The notes beneath the pieces were generated by a model, which was not told the DNA's origin, did not search any database, and saw only the letters and a list, made by a program, of their open reading frames with translations. Below are positions 44,101 through 53,500 of a stretch of DNA of 64,000 bases, in pieces; the first letter of the stretch is position 1; the number at the start of each line of letters is the position of its first letter. Position numbers and translations under genes: made by a program. Origin of the DNA: Chitinophagaceae bacterium (GTDB lineage Bacteria > Bacteroidota > Bacteroidia > Chitinophagales > Chitinophagaceae); assembly GCA_947446645.1 (NCBI GenBank), contig CANFHA010000016.1:1-64000 (forward strand), written 5' to 3'.

Positions 44101-45699
44101 GGTAAATGCGGCAACGGGAGGTGTGCCTACCATTACTTCGAGCCGGGCACTATCTACGCAGCCATTGGCAGTAACAATCCGCACTTTGCAGTAGTAGATA
44201 CCAGCTGCAGTGTAGGTATGCACTACGGATACAGGCCCGGATACCGGGGGTGTACCATCACCATAGGTCCAGGTATAGGAGGCTATGCCAAACGGATAAG
44301 GGTGATATGACGTAGAGTCAGGAACGGTTGTCCACACGTGGCAGTTGAAGTTAACCGTGAGTGGCACACAGCCGGCAGAAATGGTATCGTGGTTTATGTC
44401 TATGCGGATGTTGTAAAGGGTGAGCACCTGCCTGATGGTATCTTTGCATCCTATGCTGCTTGTCACTATCATCCACACTGTATCAATTCCATTATTCGCA
44501 TAGGTATGCGTAGTGCTGCTGCCGCTGGCAGATCCGCCATCACCGAATTTCCATGCTGCTGTAGCACCAGCTGGCAGGGTGCCGGTGAACGTTATCATGG
44601 CCGGCGCAGGGCAGGAGTTGGTCGGAGACATGGTAAAACTGGCGGCCGGCCCGGGCGTAATAGTTATGGGATGGTAAATGGTATCATGGCATGGACCATT
44701 GCTTACGACCAGCTGTACATTATACGTGCCGGCTGTTGTATAGGTATGAACACCGAGGATGGACATAGAGGAACCTCCATCGCCATAGTACCAGGTGCTA
44801 CCCGTAGTTGTAGAGCTGGTATTGGTAAAGACGACAGACGCGCCAAGGCAGGCAGATGCAGGGCCGGTGAAGCCAGCCGCTATATTGCCGACATATATAT
44901 AAGCGGGATGCACCAGGCTGTCCTTGCATCCATTACCATCGGTAACGATTAGCTTTACGGTGTAGGTGCCGGGAGAAGTATAAGTATGCGTAGGACTGCC
45001 AGCGCCGGATGTGCTGCCATCGCCAAAGGACCACTGATATGCGAGCGTGCCCGTACCGGTGCTTAGATTGGTAAAAGTAACAGTAGCCGGCGCCTTACAC
45101 AGATAAGTGGCGCTGGCCGTGAAAGACGGGACTGCCGGTGTAAACACATGGATATAGGCAGTCTTGGTCAGTGAGCTCTGGCAGCCTTGCGCATTTGTCG
45201 CCGCCAGCGTAATGTTATAATCACCGCCCGCTGCGAACGCATGGGTGGGTGTAGTTGCAGTACTGGAACCACCATCTCCAAAGTTCCACATGTAAGTCAT
45301 AGGTCCGGCAACGCCGGCCGTAGATGTGCTGGTGAATGTGACCGGCGCACCAGGGCAAACTGAAAGCTGGTCAGCGCTGAAGCTAACCGCCGGTACGGGG
45401 TAAACAGTTATGACGAGTGTATGCGTATTAGCCGATGAACCGTTTGAGGCAGTCAGGGTAACCGTGTATGTGCCGGCCGCCAGATAACTGGTTGAGGCGT
45501 CCGTACTGGAAGCTACTGTACTGTTTCCCAGGTTCCAGCTATAGCTGGTGGCCCCGCTTGAAGTGTTGGTAAAGTGCACCACAAGGGGTGCACAGCCCGA
45601 CGTATAATCGGCAATAAAGTTCGCAACCTGCCCCTTAACAGAGAATCCTGAAACAAACAGAAAAAGAAACACCAGTAGAAGGCGGGTGCGAGTCTTCAT
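41155..45699 (-). CDS. Large PKD-repeat protein with a gliding-type (type B) T9SS tail
   Basis: 1514 residues. A signal peptide (LLLVFLFLFVSGFSVKG) is followed by about 13 PKD domains (motifs such as YMWNFGDGGSS, YQWSFGDGSTSG, HLWIFGDGATS, FEWTFGDGATG, IIWDFGDGSTS), each roughly 90 residues, with the conserved W.FGDG core. Two or three Ig-like domains follow (for example TICVGDAATLVGYGG), then the CHU_C-type C-terminus FIPNTFTPNGDGQNDVF and FRIYNRWGELLFE. It is probably a cell-surface adhesin or gliding-related protein exported through T9SS with the downstream PorP/SprF protein. A TACTTTG element ends 2 bases before the ATG. Confidence 0.93.
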   Translation of the reverse strand: MKTRTRLLLVFLFLFVSGFSVKGQVANFIADYTSGCAPLVVHFTNTSSGATSYSWNLGNSTVASSTDASTSYLAAGTYTVTLTASNGSSANTHTLVITVYPVPAVSFSADQLSVCPGAPVTFTSTSTAGVAGPMTYMWNFGDGGSSTATTPTHAFAAGGDYNITLAATNAQGCQSSLTKTAYIHVFTPAVPSFTASATYLCKAPATVTFTNLSTGTGTLAYQWSFGDGSTSGAGSPTHTYTSPGTYTVKLIVTDGNGCKDSLVHPAYIYVGNIAAGFTGPASACLGASVVFTNTSSTTTGSTWYYGDGGSSMSILGVHTYTTAGTYNVQLVVSNGPCHDTIYHPITITPGPAASFTMSPTNSCPAPAMITFTGTLPAGATAAWKFGDGGSASGSSTTHTYANNGIDTVWMIVTSSIGCKDTIRQVLTLYNIRIDINHDTISAGCVPLTVNFNCHVWTTVPDSTSYHPYPFGIASYTWTYGDGTPPVSGPVSVVHTYTAAGIYYCKVRIVTANGCVDSARLEVMVGTPPVAAFTAAPTHICAGKSVIFTNTSTGATNYFWIFGDGSHSIGTNPSEEFSVPGTFTVTLIAYNNGCPDTFQGPIPIIVDSPSAFIGDVYACNPRNEIHFFDYSLGDNNHLWIFGDGATSTLNNPTHDYPSLGTYTVTLTTFNTASGCRDTALLPIDLRRPVMNFYADDTTICLDGWATFTPVITGDTAAAYFWYRNGVLRDNDTGKIYTDTFHATGLYTIMLVIRDSHLCLDTFTKTNYITVAKPVANFSVAPASGCWPLMVTFTDHSTDAPGVWLTNFEWTFGDGATGISGTTITSHTYTVTGIFDVQEIVTDNIGCKDTLLIPALINVYKPHASFNISNVHPCAYDSVFFTNTSTGMVSSLWVFGDGTTSTAVSPAHVYTTSGSFPVKLIVYDTHGCTDTISYAGWIVITQPHAAFTMSDTFSICAPLSVTFTNLTTGATSCNWIFGDGNFSTTFSPSDLYITSGYYNVTLVATDVYGCKDTVIHPLNLYGYAGAFTYDPDTGCAPLTVNFHADITNVPSIIWDFGDGSTSSASSTKDTVHTYTIPGGYVPKLILSDNSGCQNSSRGVDTIKVDAVVTGFTTMPEPVCQSGTFHFVDTSRSYWSIVNNWLWSFDGGTSSVSSPSYIYSAPGTYTVSLVATDAWGCTATASGTVIVYPPPIIHASPDTTICVGDAATLVGYGGVSYTWAAGTTLSCTACENTFAAPVTQTTYTVTGVDTNGCQASDTVTVSLRTTTTSTSWGDTAVCFGTSVQIHCEGATNFTWIPATGLSSSTIANPYANPAVTTTYTVVARLGGCTESVNYVTVTIYPIPTIDAGPDQTLLAGSTAQLQATGRNIATLLWTPSTTLSCDTCYDPVASMSVTTTYTAEVASEHGCKNADSVTIHLYCSTSQLFIPNTFTPNGDGQNDVFYPRGTGVSSVKSFRIYNRWGELLFERDNIQLNDESNAWDGSFGSATPRADVYVYVIDAICETGEPLFVKGDVTIVR

Positions 45700-45840
45700 G
45701 GCAAAGTAGGTGTGTGGTAACCCCGAAGGATACTTAAGTTAATAATTCTTTGTTAAAATAGACGTATGTTTTATGCAAAACGTTGGGATTAATAATTAAA
45801 AAGTGGTTTTCGCCCGTGTTCCCGCATTGTGCAATTAATA

Positions 45841-45848
45841 TATCTTTG
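45841..45848 (+). promoter_or_regulatory. -7 box of pheS
   Basis: TATCTTTG matches TAnnTTTG and lies 7 bases before the ATG at 45856, so the mRNA is nearly leaderless. An in-frame ATG at 45829 would lie upstream of the transcription start and was rejected. Confidence 0.55.
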
Positions 45849-45855
45849 CCAAACT

Positions 45856-46881
45856 ATGGCATCCTTGCAGGAGCAAATACAGACCTACGAAGTAGAAATA
45901 AAGGCGTTTAGCCCGGCTGACGCAACTGACCTCGAAAATTTCCGCATCCGTTTTCTGGGAACTAAAGGCATTGTAAAACAGCTGTCCGGGGAAATGAAGA
46001 GTGTTCCCCCCGAGCTTCGGAAAGAAGCCGGGCAATTGCTTAATGCATTTAAGCAGTTAGCGGAGGAGAAATTCGAATCGTTTAAGGAACAATACCAGTC
46101 TGGTCAGAGCAAAGGACCAGCCGTGGATATAACGTTGCCTGGCACACCGCTCCCCATTGGCACCCGCCACCCGTTGCGGATCGTTGAAAATGAGATGGTT
46201 TCTATATTTGAGAAGCTTGGTTTTAGTGTAGCTACTGGCCCTGAGATAGAGGATGACTGGCACAACTTTACCTCGCTCAACATGCCGGACCATCACCCTG
46301 CACGCGATATGCAGGATACATTTTACGTATCTCAAAACCCGGACTGGGTTTTAAGGACACATACCTCATCTGTGCAGGCACGCATCCTGGAAACACAGCC
46401 ATTGCCGGTACGGGTTATTTGCCCCGGCAGGGTTTACAGGAATGAAACTATATCGGCGCGTGCCCATTGTTTCTTTCACCAGTGCGAAGGTTTGTATGTC
46501 GACAAGAACGTTTCTTTCGCCGATCTGAAACAGACGCTGTATTATTTTGTTACAGAAATGTTTGGTGCAGATACTAAAGTACGTTTCCGCCCGTCATACT
46601 TCCCGTTTACAGAGCCAAGTGCCGAGATGGATATCTCCTGCACGGTGTGCGGCGGTAAAGGCTGTAACCTATGTAAGCATACCGGCTGGGTAGAGATACT
46701 TGGTTGCGGCATGGTACATCCCAACATGCTGCGCAATTTCGGTATTGACCCCGATGTTTATACCGGATTCGCATTTGGTATGGGTGTGGAGCGCATTACG
46801 CAGATAAAGTTCCAGGTTAATGACCTGAGGCTTTACTCGCAGAATGATGTGCGGTTTTTGCGACAGTTCCAGGCGTTGTAG
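45856..46881 (+). CDS. pheS: Phenylalanine-tRNA ligase alpha subunit
   Basis: 341 residues. It charges tRNA-Phe with phenylalanine as an alpha2beta2 enzyme; pheT is not in this window. The class II synthetase motifs are present: motif 2 in RVYRNETISARAHCFFHQCEG and motif 3 in GFAFGMGVERITQIKF. A CTVCGGKGCNLC cysteine cluster (zinc-like) lies before motif 3, as in several bacterial PheS. The N-terminal coiled coil for tRNA contact is present (SLQEQIQTYEVEIKAF). Confidence 0.96.
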   Translation: MASLQEQIQTYEVEIKAFSPADATDLENFRIRFLGTKGIVKQLSGEMKSVPPELRKEAGQLLNAFKQLAEEKFESFKEQYQSGQSKGPAVDITLPGTPLPIGTRHPLRIVENEMVSIFEKLGFSVATGPEIEDDWHNFTSLNMPDHHPARDMQDTFYVSQNPDWVLRTHTSSVQARILETQPLPVRVICPGRVYRNETISARAHCFFHQCEGLYVDKNVSFADLKQTLYYFVTEMFGADTKVRFRPSYFPFTEPSAEMDISCTVCGGKGCNLCKHTGWVEILGCGMVHPNMLRNFGIDPDVYTGFAFGMGVERITQIKFQVNDLRLYSQNDVRFLRQFQAL

Positions 46882-46890
46882 CAAATAAGG

Positions 46891-46915
46891 CAAAAGTTAA
46901 AAGTCAAAACCCAAA
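46891..46915 (+). repeat. Left inverted-repeat arm
   Basis: Begins 9 bases after the pheS stop. It is the exact reverse complement of 47302-47326. Confidence 0.75.
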
Positions 46916-46917
46916 GG

Positions 46918-47274
46918 TTGCCCGTGGCTGAGGAAATCAAGCATCGCTGTTACAAATTTTCTATTGAAACCATTAGGTTTTTAAGAGATAGAAAATGGGA
47001 TGGATTCAGTTCAATTGCTGCGAAACAATTGCTGCGTTCGGCAATGTCTGTTGGCGCAAATGTAATTGAAGCAAAAAACAGTTCTTCAAGAATTGAATTT
47101 AAACGTTACTACGAAATCGCACTGAAATCTTGTAACGAGACAAAATATTGGCTGTGCATAATAAGAGATGGCTTTGAAATAAAAGAAGAGGGATTAAAAG
47201 ATTTATTGGGCGAGGCAAATGAAGTTTCCAGGATTCTCGCAAAATCCATCATTTCTTTAAAGACAAAAAAGTAA
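46918..47274 (+). CDS. Four-helix bundle protein (S23/IVP family)
   Basis: 118 residues from TTG 46918 (a GTG at 46924 is a shorter alternative). The family pattern is clear: SSIAAKQLLRSAMSVGANVIEA, then FKRYYEIALKSCNETKYWL. This TIGR02436-type family is known from intervening sequences in 23S rRNA genes and as free-standing genes. Its biochemical role is unclear; related proteins in retroelements (Avd) bind nucleic acid. It is much more AT-rich than the flanking pheS and epimerase genes and is bracketed by perfect inverted repeats. Confidence 0.85.
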   Translation: MPVAEEIKHRCYKFSIETIRFLRDRKWDGFSSIAAKQLLRSAMSVGANVIEAKNSSSRIEFKRYYEIALKSCNETKYWLCIIRDGFEIKEEGLKDLLGEANEVSRILAKSIISLKTKK

Positions 47275-47301
47275 AGCATATTTTTTACATGGTGCGCTAC
47301 T

Positions 47302-47326
47302 TTTGGGTTTTGACTTTTAACTTTTG
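47302..47326 (-). repeat. Right inverted-repeat arm
   Basis: Exact reverse complement of the left arm. It continues as ACTTAATAATG into the start of the epimerase gene at 47335, so the repeat supplies the epimerase leader. Confidence 0.75.
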
Positions 47327-47334
47327 ACTTAATA

Positions 47335-48318
47335 ATGATTCTTGTTACAGGCGCAAGCGGTTTTCTTGGTCAGCATCTTGTCCGGCATTTGTCTGGTCAG
47401 GGTGTGAAGGTGCGTGCGCTGTACAACAGCCATCCACCATCACAAGATCTTAAGCAACTTCAGGGTGTAGAGTGGGTAAAATGTGATCTGCTGGACATAT
47501 TTGCTGTGGAGGAAGTAATGACCGGTATTGATGATATCTATCATTGTGCAGCTATTGTATCGTTCGATCCGCGCAGGCATTCGGAGATGCTGCATTTTAA
47601 TCCAAACAGTACGACCAATATCGTGAACCAGGCACTGGAGCAGGGTATCAGGAAACTGGTGCATGTAAGCTCTGTGGCGGCTTTGGGGAGAACGGGCAGC
47701 TCACAAAAGGAAATAAATGAGGAATCTGAATGGGAAAACAGCAAGTACAATTCAGCGTATGGAATGAGTAAATACCTTGCTGAGATGGAGGTTTGGCGCG
47801 GAATAGGCGAAGGACTTAATGCTGTGATCGTAAACCCAGGTATCGTACTGGGGGCAGGTACAGGTCACGACCTTTCGGCACAGCTCATGAAAATAGCCGA
47901 CCGCAACTTCCCGTTTTATTCAAAAGGTGCAAGCTCGTGGGTAGATGCAACCGATGTGGTGAGAGCTATGACGGCGCTAATGACCTCTGAAACCGAAGGG
48001 GAGCGTTTTATTGTGAGTGCCGGCAACTTTTCTTATAAGGAGGTCTTTACGCTTATAGCCAATGCACTGGGCAGAAAGCCACCGCGCTTTGCTGCAAACT
48101 CTTTGATCACCGGCATTGGCTGGCGTATCAGCCGGCTGTTGCGCTTATTCGGTATCAACACTTTTATTACCAGGGAGACAGCTATCAATGCAAATACGGT
48201 ATCCAGATACAACAACGAAAAACTAATTAATTCGTTGCCTGCATTCGCTTATACACAGCTTTCGGACACCATAGAATTGATGGCACGGTCTTTTCAGGAG
48301 AGTAACAAGAGGAAATAA
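47335..48318 (+). CDS. NAD-dependent epimerase/dehydratase (extended SDR)
   Basis: 327 residues, Rossmann fold. The N-terminal NAD(P) motif is VTGASGFLGQHL, and the catalytic tyrosine-lysine pair is in YGMSKYLAE. It may be a sugar-nucleotide epimerase or a sterol/dihydroflavonol-reductase-type enzyme; substrate unknown. The start codon abuts the inverted-repeat arm, so the insertion may have changed its leader. Confidence 0.85.
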   Translation: MILVTGASGFLGQHLVRHLSGQGVKVRALYNSHPPSQDLKQLQGVEWVKCDLLDIFAVEEVMTGIDDIYHCAAIVSFDPRRHSEMLHFNPNSTTNIVNQALEQGIRKLVHVSSVAALGRTGSSQKEINEESEWENSKYNSAYGMSKYLAEMEVWRGIGEGLNAVIVNPGIVLGAGTGHDLSAQLMKIADRNFPFYSKGASSWVDATDVVRAMTALMTSETEGERFIVSAGNFSYKEVFTLIANALGRKPPRFAANSLITGIGWRISRLLRLFGINTFITRETAINANTVSRYNNEKLINSLPAFAYTQLSDTIELMARSFQESNKRK

Positions 48319-48488
48319 TTTTTTTTCTTTATTTACGAAAACAGTTGTAAACTTGCAGCAAGGAAACGGTATTTGTTCCAACCTTTTATCAGTTTATCTG
48401 AAAGTTCCCGAATAATATTTCAAAGTTATTTTCAAGCTAAACAACATTTCTTTTTTTTATCAAATAATTATTTAGAAAAATCTTAAGC

Positions 48489-50240
48489 ATGCCTTACGAC
48501 ATTTTGCAATTAAATGATATGCTCGTTCCTGAGCTATTAGACGTAGCAGACTCATTAAAAATACAAAACGCCCAATCCCTTGACAAAAAAGCATTAGTAA
48601 CTAAAATACTGGAAGTGCAGGCCGGAGGTGAAGAAGAACCTAAGAAGAAACGTGGTCGCAAGCCTAAAGAAGAAACTACAACCCCGGCAGCTGCTGCCGC
48701 TGCACCTGCAGCACCTGTGATGGAAGCTGCACCAGCGGCAACTACACCGCCACTCCCTACACCAACAACCGCACCAACCCCGAGGACAGAAACACCCGAA
48801 GCAGAGGGAGGCGACAAAAAGCGCCGCCAACGCAAGCCTAAAGAAGAATATGCACCGGATGCAATGCCCAAAGCATTTGAGCCCGAGCAGCAACAGATAC
48901 AAAGAACAGAGATCAAGAAGGAGAGCCTTGCACAGGAAAGCAGGGACGCTGCAAACTCGCAGACAAGTACGCCGGAAGGTGGCAATGGTATCACCATGCC
49001 TACCGAATCTCCGGAAGTGCAGCCGGCCGAAGCCGAAACGCCAAAACCAGAGCCACGGCCTAATCAGCCATTCAACCGGCCACAGCGCCGTGAAGAGAAA
49101 CCCCAGAGCAATTTCAACCTGGAGTTTGAAGGTGTAGTGGCCAGTGAAGGGGTGCTGGAAATGATGCCTGATGGATATGGCTTCCTGCGCAGCAGCGATT
49201 ATAACTATTTAAGCTCACCGGATGATATTTATGTATCACCATCACAGATAAAGCTTTTCGGACTAAAGACGGGTGATACCGTGAAAGGCAATGTGCGCCC
49301 ACCAAAAGAAGGTGAAAAGTATTTTGCCCTTTTGAAGGTGGAGACGATAAACGGCAGGCTGCCCGATGAGATACGCGACCGCGTACCATTTGACTACCTG
49401 ACGCCATTGTTCCCTTATGAAAAGCTGAACCTTACTACTACCGGCAGCAACTACAGTACCCGCATCATGGACCTTTTTACCCCAATAGGTAAGGGACAGC
49501 GCGGACTGATTGTGGCACAGCCTAAGACAGGTAAGACCATGCTGCTGAAAGAGGTGGCAAACGCAATAGCCGCTAATCACCCGGAGTGCTACCTGATGAT
49601 AGTGCTGGTAGATGAGCGCCCCGAGGAAGTTACTGACATGCAGCGCAGCGTACGTGCAGAGGTAATCGCCTCTACATTTGATGAGCCTGCTGATAAGCAC
49701 GTTAAGGTATCTACTATAGCACTGCAAAAGGCAAAACGCCTTGTAGAAGTAGGCCACGATGTGGTGATACTGCTTGACTCTATAACACGCCTGGCCCGCG
49801 CCCACAATACAGTAGCACCTGCAAGCGGTAAGGTACTGAGCGGTGGTGTAGAAGCAAATGCCATGCAAAAGCCAAAGCAATTCTTTGGTGCAGCCCGTAA
49901 GATAGAGAACGGAGGCTCACTCACCATACTCGCTACCGCACTTATAGATACCGGCTCGAAGATGGATGAGGTGATATTTGAAGAGTTCAAGGGTACCGGC
50001 AACATGGAGCTGCAGCTTGATCGTAAGCTTGCCAACAAGCGTATCTATCCTGCTATTGATATCACATCATCTTCAACACGCCGCGATGATCTGCTGCATG
50101 CTAAAGATGTACAGAGTAAGATGTGGCTGCTCCGCAACCATATCTCTGATATGAATACGGATGAGGCTATGCACTTCCTGCTGCAACAGATGAAGGGTAC
50201 TAAGAGTAATGAGGAGTTCCTGGCAACAATGAATAAGTAA
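48489..50240 (+). CDS. rho: Transcription termination factor Rho with N-terminal insertion
   Basis: 583 residues, longer than the ~420 of E. coli Rho. The N-terminal Rho-N domain ([18 protein letters not shown]) is followed by an ~150-residue Ala/Pro/Glu/Lys-rich, probably disordered insertion (about residues 50-205). The RNA-binding cold-shock domain comes next ([20 protein letters not shown]), then the RecA-like ATPase with Walker [13 protein letters not shown] and Walker [17 protein letters not shown]. The insertion is common in Bacteroidota and may help condensate formation or RNA binding. A terminator follows the stop by 22 bases. Confidence 0.95.
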   Translation: MPYDILQLNDMLVPELLDVADSLKIQNAQSLDKKALVTKILEVQAGGEEEPKKKRGRKPKEETTTPAAAAAAPAAPVMEAAPAATTPPLPTPTTAPTPRTETPEAEGGDKKRRQRKPKEEYAPDAMPKAFEPEQQQIQRTEIKKESLAQESRDAANSQTSTPEGGNGITMPTESPEVQPAEAETPKPEPRPNQPFNRPQRREEKPQSNFNLEFEGVVASEGVLEMMPDGYGFLRSSDYNYLSSPDDIYVSPSQIKLFGLKTGDTVKGNVRPPKEGEKYFALLKVETINGRLPDEIRDRVPFDYLTPLFPYEKLNLTTTGSNYSTRIMDLFTPIGKGQRGLIVAQPKTGKTMLLKEVANAIAANHPECYLMIVLVDERPEEVTDMQRSVRAEVIASTFDEPADKHVKVSTIALQKAKRLVEVGHDVVILLDSITRLARAHNTVAPASGKVLSGGVEANAMQKPKQFFGAARKIENGGSLTILATALIDTGSKMDEVIFEEFKGTGNMELQLDRKLANKRIYPAIDITSSSTRRDDLLHAKDVQSKMWLLRNHISDMNTDEAMHFLLQQMKGTKSNEEFLATMNK

Positions 50241-50262
50241 TGCTTAGTTCGAACTATAGTGA

Positions 50263-50294
50263 AGCCCGGCATCTTTATCGATGCCGGGCTTTTT
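50263..50294 (+). terminator. Rho-independent terminator of rho
   Basis: AGCCCGGCATC (50263-50273) pairs perfectly with GATGCCGGGCT (50280-50290), loop TTTATC, followed by TTTTT (U-tract). Confidence 0.92.
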
Positions 50295-50408
50295 CGTTGG
50301 TGCCCGGTGTGAGGTGTTTCACCCAAAGTGCGCCGGGAGCGGGGCAGAGATCGCAAAGCCCATGCTGTTTTAAAAGTCTGCGTTGCAGCAATGTCATTAG
50401 TGCAATGT

Positions 50409-50440
50409 AAAAGGAGCCGCTCTTGCGAGCAGCCCCTTTC
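50409..50440 (-). terminator. Terminator-like hairpin after the RND operon
   Basis: AAAGG.GC.GCTC pairs with GAGC.GC.CCTTT (two mismatches) across a TTGC loop. On the minus strand it follows the RND stop (50506) and ends in a short U-tract. Confidence 0.6.
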
Positions 50441-50505
50441 GTAGTTTCCATTGTTCTCCTGGTTATCTTTTTCCAGTCTTTTGCTCTTATCCTGTTCTAA
50501 GAATG

Positions 50506-53500
50506 TTAATGCGCTATTTCCTCTGGTTTATCTTCCATCTTGAAAGTCTTTTTAAGGCGGGCTTTTAACCTGAAGCTCAACAGGCACATTGCCGGTACTA
50601 CAATAAGTGTCAGCGCTGTTGCAAATGTGAGGCCATAGATCATGGTCCATGCAAGCGGCGCCCAGAATGCTGTATTGTCACCACCAAAGTAGATATGCGG
50701 GTTGCCGGTGCTGAGTAATGAGTAGAAGTCAATATTCATGCCGGTGGCCAGTGGTATCAGGCCCAGTATGGCTGCAGTGGCAGTAAGTACCACCGGTGTC
50801 ATACGTGTACGGCCTGATTCTATGATGGCATCGTACGGTGCCATGCCTTCTTTCAGCATCAGGTCCATGAACTCTACCAATAGTATGCCATTCCTAACCA
50901 CTATACCACAAAGCGCCACTATACCAATACCGCTCATTACCATGGAGAATGTGTTGCCCGCAATAGCGTACCCCAGGAACACACCGATGATACTGAAGAT
51001 CACCTCGCTGAGGATGATAACTGTGCGGCTAAGTGAATTGAACTGGAGTACCAGTATCAGGAATATGAGCATCAGCGAGGTGAGCATGGCGCCGCCAAGG
51101 AACCCACCTGTCTCTTTCTGGTCTTCCTGCTCACCAGCCATTTTTACGTTCACCCCCGGAGGTACGCGGAAATTGTCTATCTCCTTCTGTACCGCAGCTA
51201 CCACGTCATTGCCTTTGCTCTGATATTCAGCCGTGAGGTTGGACGAAAGAATGATGATACGCTTCTGGTCTTTGCGCTTAATGCCACCGTAAGTATTTGT
51301 ATAGCTAATGTTGGCGAACGCGCTGACTGGTACTTCGCGAATCTGGCCACCCATGCCCATATCTCGGTATACAATAGGCATATTGCGGAGGGCATCCACG
51401 TCTTTACGCTGTTCCTTCTCCAGGCGTATATAGATCGGATAGTCATCATTCGCATCACGGAAACGGGATATCTCTGTACCGAAGATAGCGCTACGCATAT
51501 TGTATGCTATTGTCTGTGTAGAAATGCCTTCTTTGTCCATGCGCTCACGGTCAAGATTAAAGGTAATCTCGGGCTTGTTGGCCTGGAAGTCGCTGCGTAT
51601 CTTTTCCACACCTGCCACCTGTTTGGCTTCGAGGAAGCGTTTCAGGTTATCTGAAGTACTGATCAGTGAATCGAGATTGTCGCCGGTTATTTCTATAGAT
51701 ATAGGTTTCTGTGTTGGCGGTCCGCCCGACTCTTTGTCCACGGTTATTTCTGCGCCCGGCACATTATTTACCACTGCCCTTATCTTGCTCAGATAATCCC
51801 ATGTGGATATACCGTTGCGCTTTGCGTACTCTACAAAAGCCACAGTAACACGGCCCTTGTTAGGGAAATCACCTACTTCCCCGCTGCCCGGGTCTACTGC
51901 ATTTACGGTTACGTTTGATATTACCGATTCTACAATCGGATTCCTTTTACCTGTTGCAGGGTCTATACCTAAGACCTTATTCACCCTGCCTTCCAGGTCT
52001 TTCATTACTTCATCTGTATGTGCTTGGTCGGTGCCTACTGGCAGGTTCAGGTATACATAAGCAAAGTTAGGATCGGCATCGGGGAACAGGGTAAAAGGAG
52101 GGTGGCGCATGATATAGCCGCCAATAGCCACTGGTAACAACAATATTGTACAAACCAAAATAAGCACAGGTCTTTTCAAAGCGCTTTTCAACACTCGAGT
52201 ATACCAGTTCTGGAATGCAGGCCATGCTTTATTCTGGAATGTGTGTATCCATTTGGATAGCACGAATTTCTCAAGCAGGATGAACACATAAATGAACATA
52301 ACAAAGTTGCCCGTGGCCCAAGATCTGCTTAGGTAGAACAGTGCAGCTATGGCCAGGAATATAACCAGCAGCACTTTATCGCGCTTGTTGAAACTTGGCT
52401 TGGTATTATCATGGTCGGTATGTGGTTTCATAAAGCTTACCGCGAATACCGGGTTAATGATATACGCAACCAGCAATGATGCAACAAGTGTGATGATAAG
52501 CGTGATAGGCAGGAAGAACATGAATTTACCTATTATGCTGTTCCAGAAAGCAAGCGGCACGAATGGCATGAGCGTGGTAGCAGTACCCGAAAGTACAGGC
52601 AGGAACACCTCACCGGTAGCCATTTTTGCCGCCTTTATTATGGGCACTTTGCCATTGTCGAAAATGCGGTGTGTATTCTCTATAACCACAATAGCATCAT
52701 CGACCACTATCCCAAGTGCGAGCAGGAAGGAGAACAACACAATCATATTTAGTGTGAAACCGATAGTTGGTAACACCAGGAACGCGATAGCGCATGACAG
52801 TGGCACAGACATAGCCACGAAAAGGGCATTTGTTACACCCATGAAGAACATGAGTATCAGCGTTACCAGGATGAAGCCGATGATGATGGTATTGATAAGG
52901 TCATGCAGCGTATCCCTGGTGTTTTGCGACTGGTCACCGGTCACCACTATTTTCAGGTCCGCCGGCAAACCGTCTGATTTCATCTTCTTGATCGTTTCGG
53001 TAACATGGTCAGATGCGTCAATGAGGTTCTTTCCTTTTGCTTTAATAACATTAAGCGTGATCACATTCTTACCATCCAGGCGGGCAAAGCTCTTCTGCTC
53101 TGCGAAATCGTCTACAACATCCGCGATATCTTTCAAATAAATAGCGCTGCCTTTCTGGTTTTTTATAATCGTATTACCTATCTGGTCTGCCGTTTTGTAC
53201 TCATTCTTTATGCTTAGTACGCGCTTCTGGTTGTTCATAGATATCTCACCGGCTGATGCAGAGAGATTCTCAGAGGCAATGGTATTCTGTATATCATAGA
53301 ATGTGAGACCGGATGCCTGCATCTTGTACAGGTCTATATTTATCTGTATCTCGCGCTCAGGGCCGCCCACCATATCGGTACGTTTCACCTCTTTTATGGC
53401 CTCAATATTGTCCTTTACTTTATCGGCATATTTTTTCAAACGATTGAGGTCATAGTTGCCGGAGATGTTCACTGATAGTATGGGGAACTCCGACAAGTCG

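Larger units (their letters stand above)
46891..47326. mobile_element. Candidate mobile unit: four-helix-bundle gene between perfect 25-bp inverted repeats
   Basis: The arm at 46891-46915 contains AAAGTTAAAAGTCAAAACCC and is the exact reverse complement of 47302-47326. The two arms enclose only the four-helix-bundle gene (436 bases in total), which is more AT-rich than both neighbours. A near-identical solo arm lies at 55042-55073 and a diverged one at 31740-31771. This looks like a small insertion unit with terminal repeats, but no transposase is present and no target-site duplication could be established. Confidence 0.5.
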
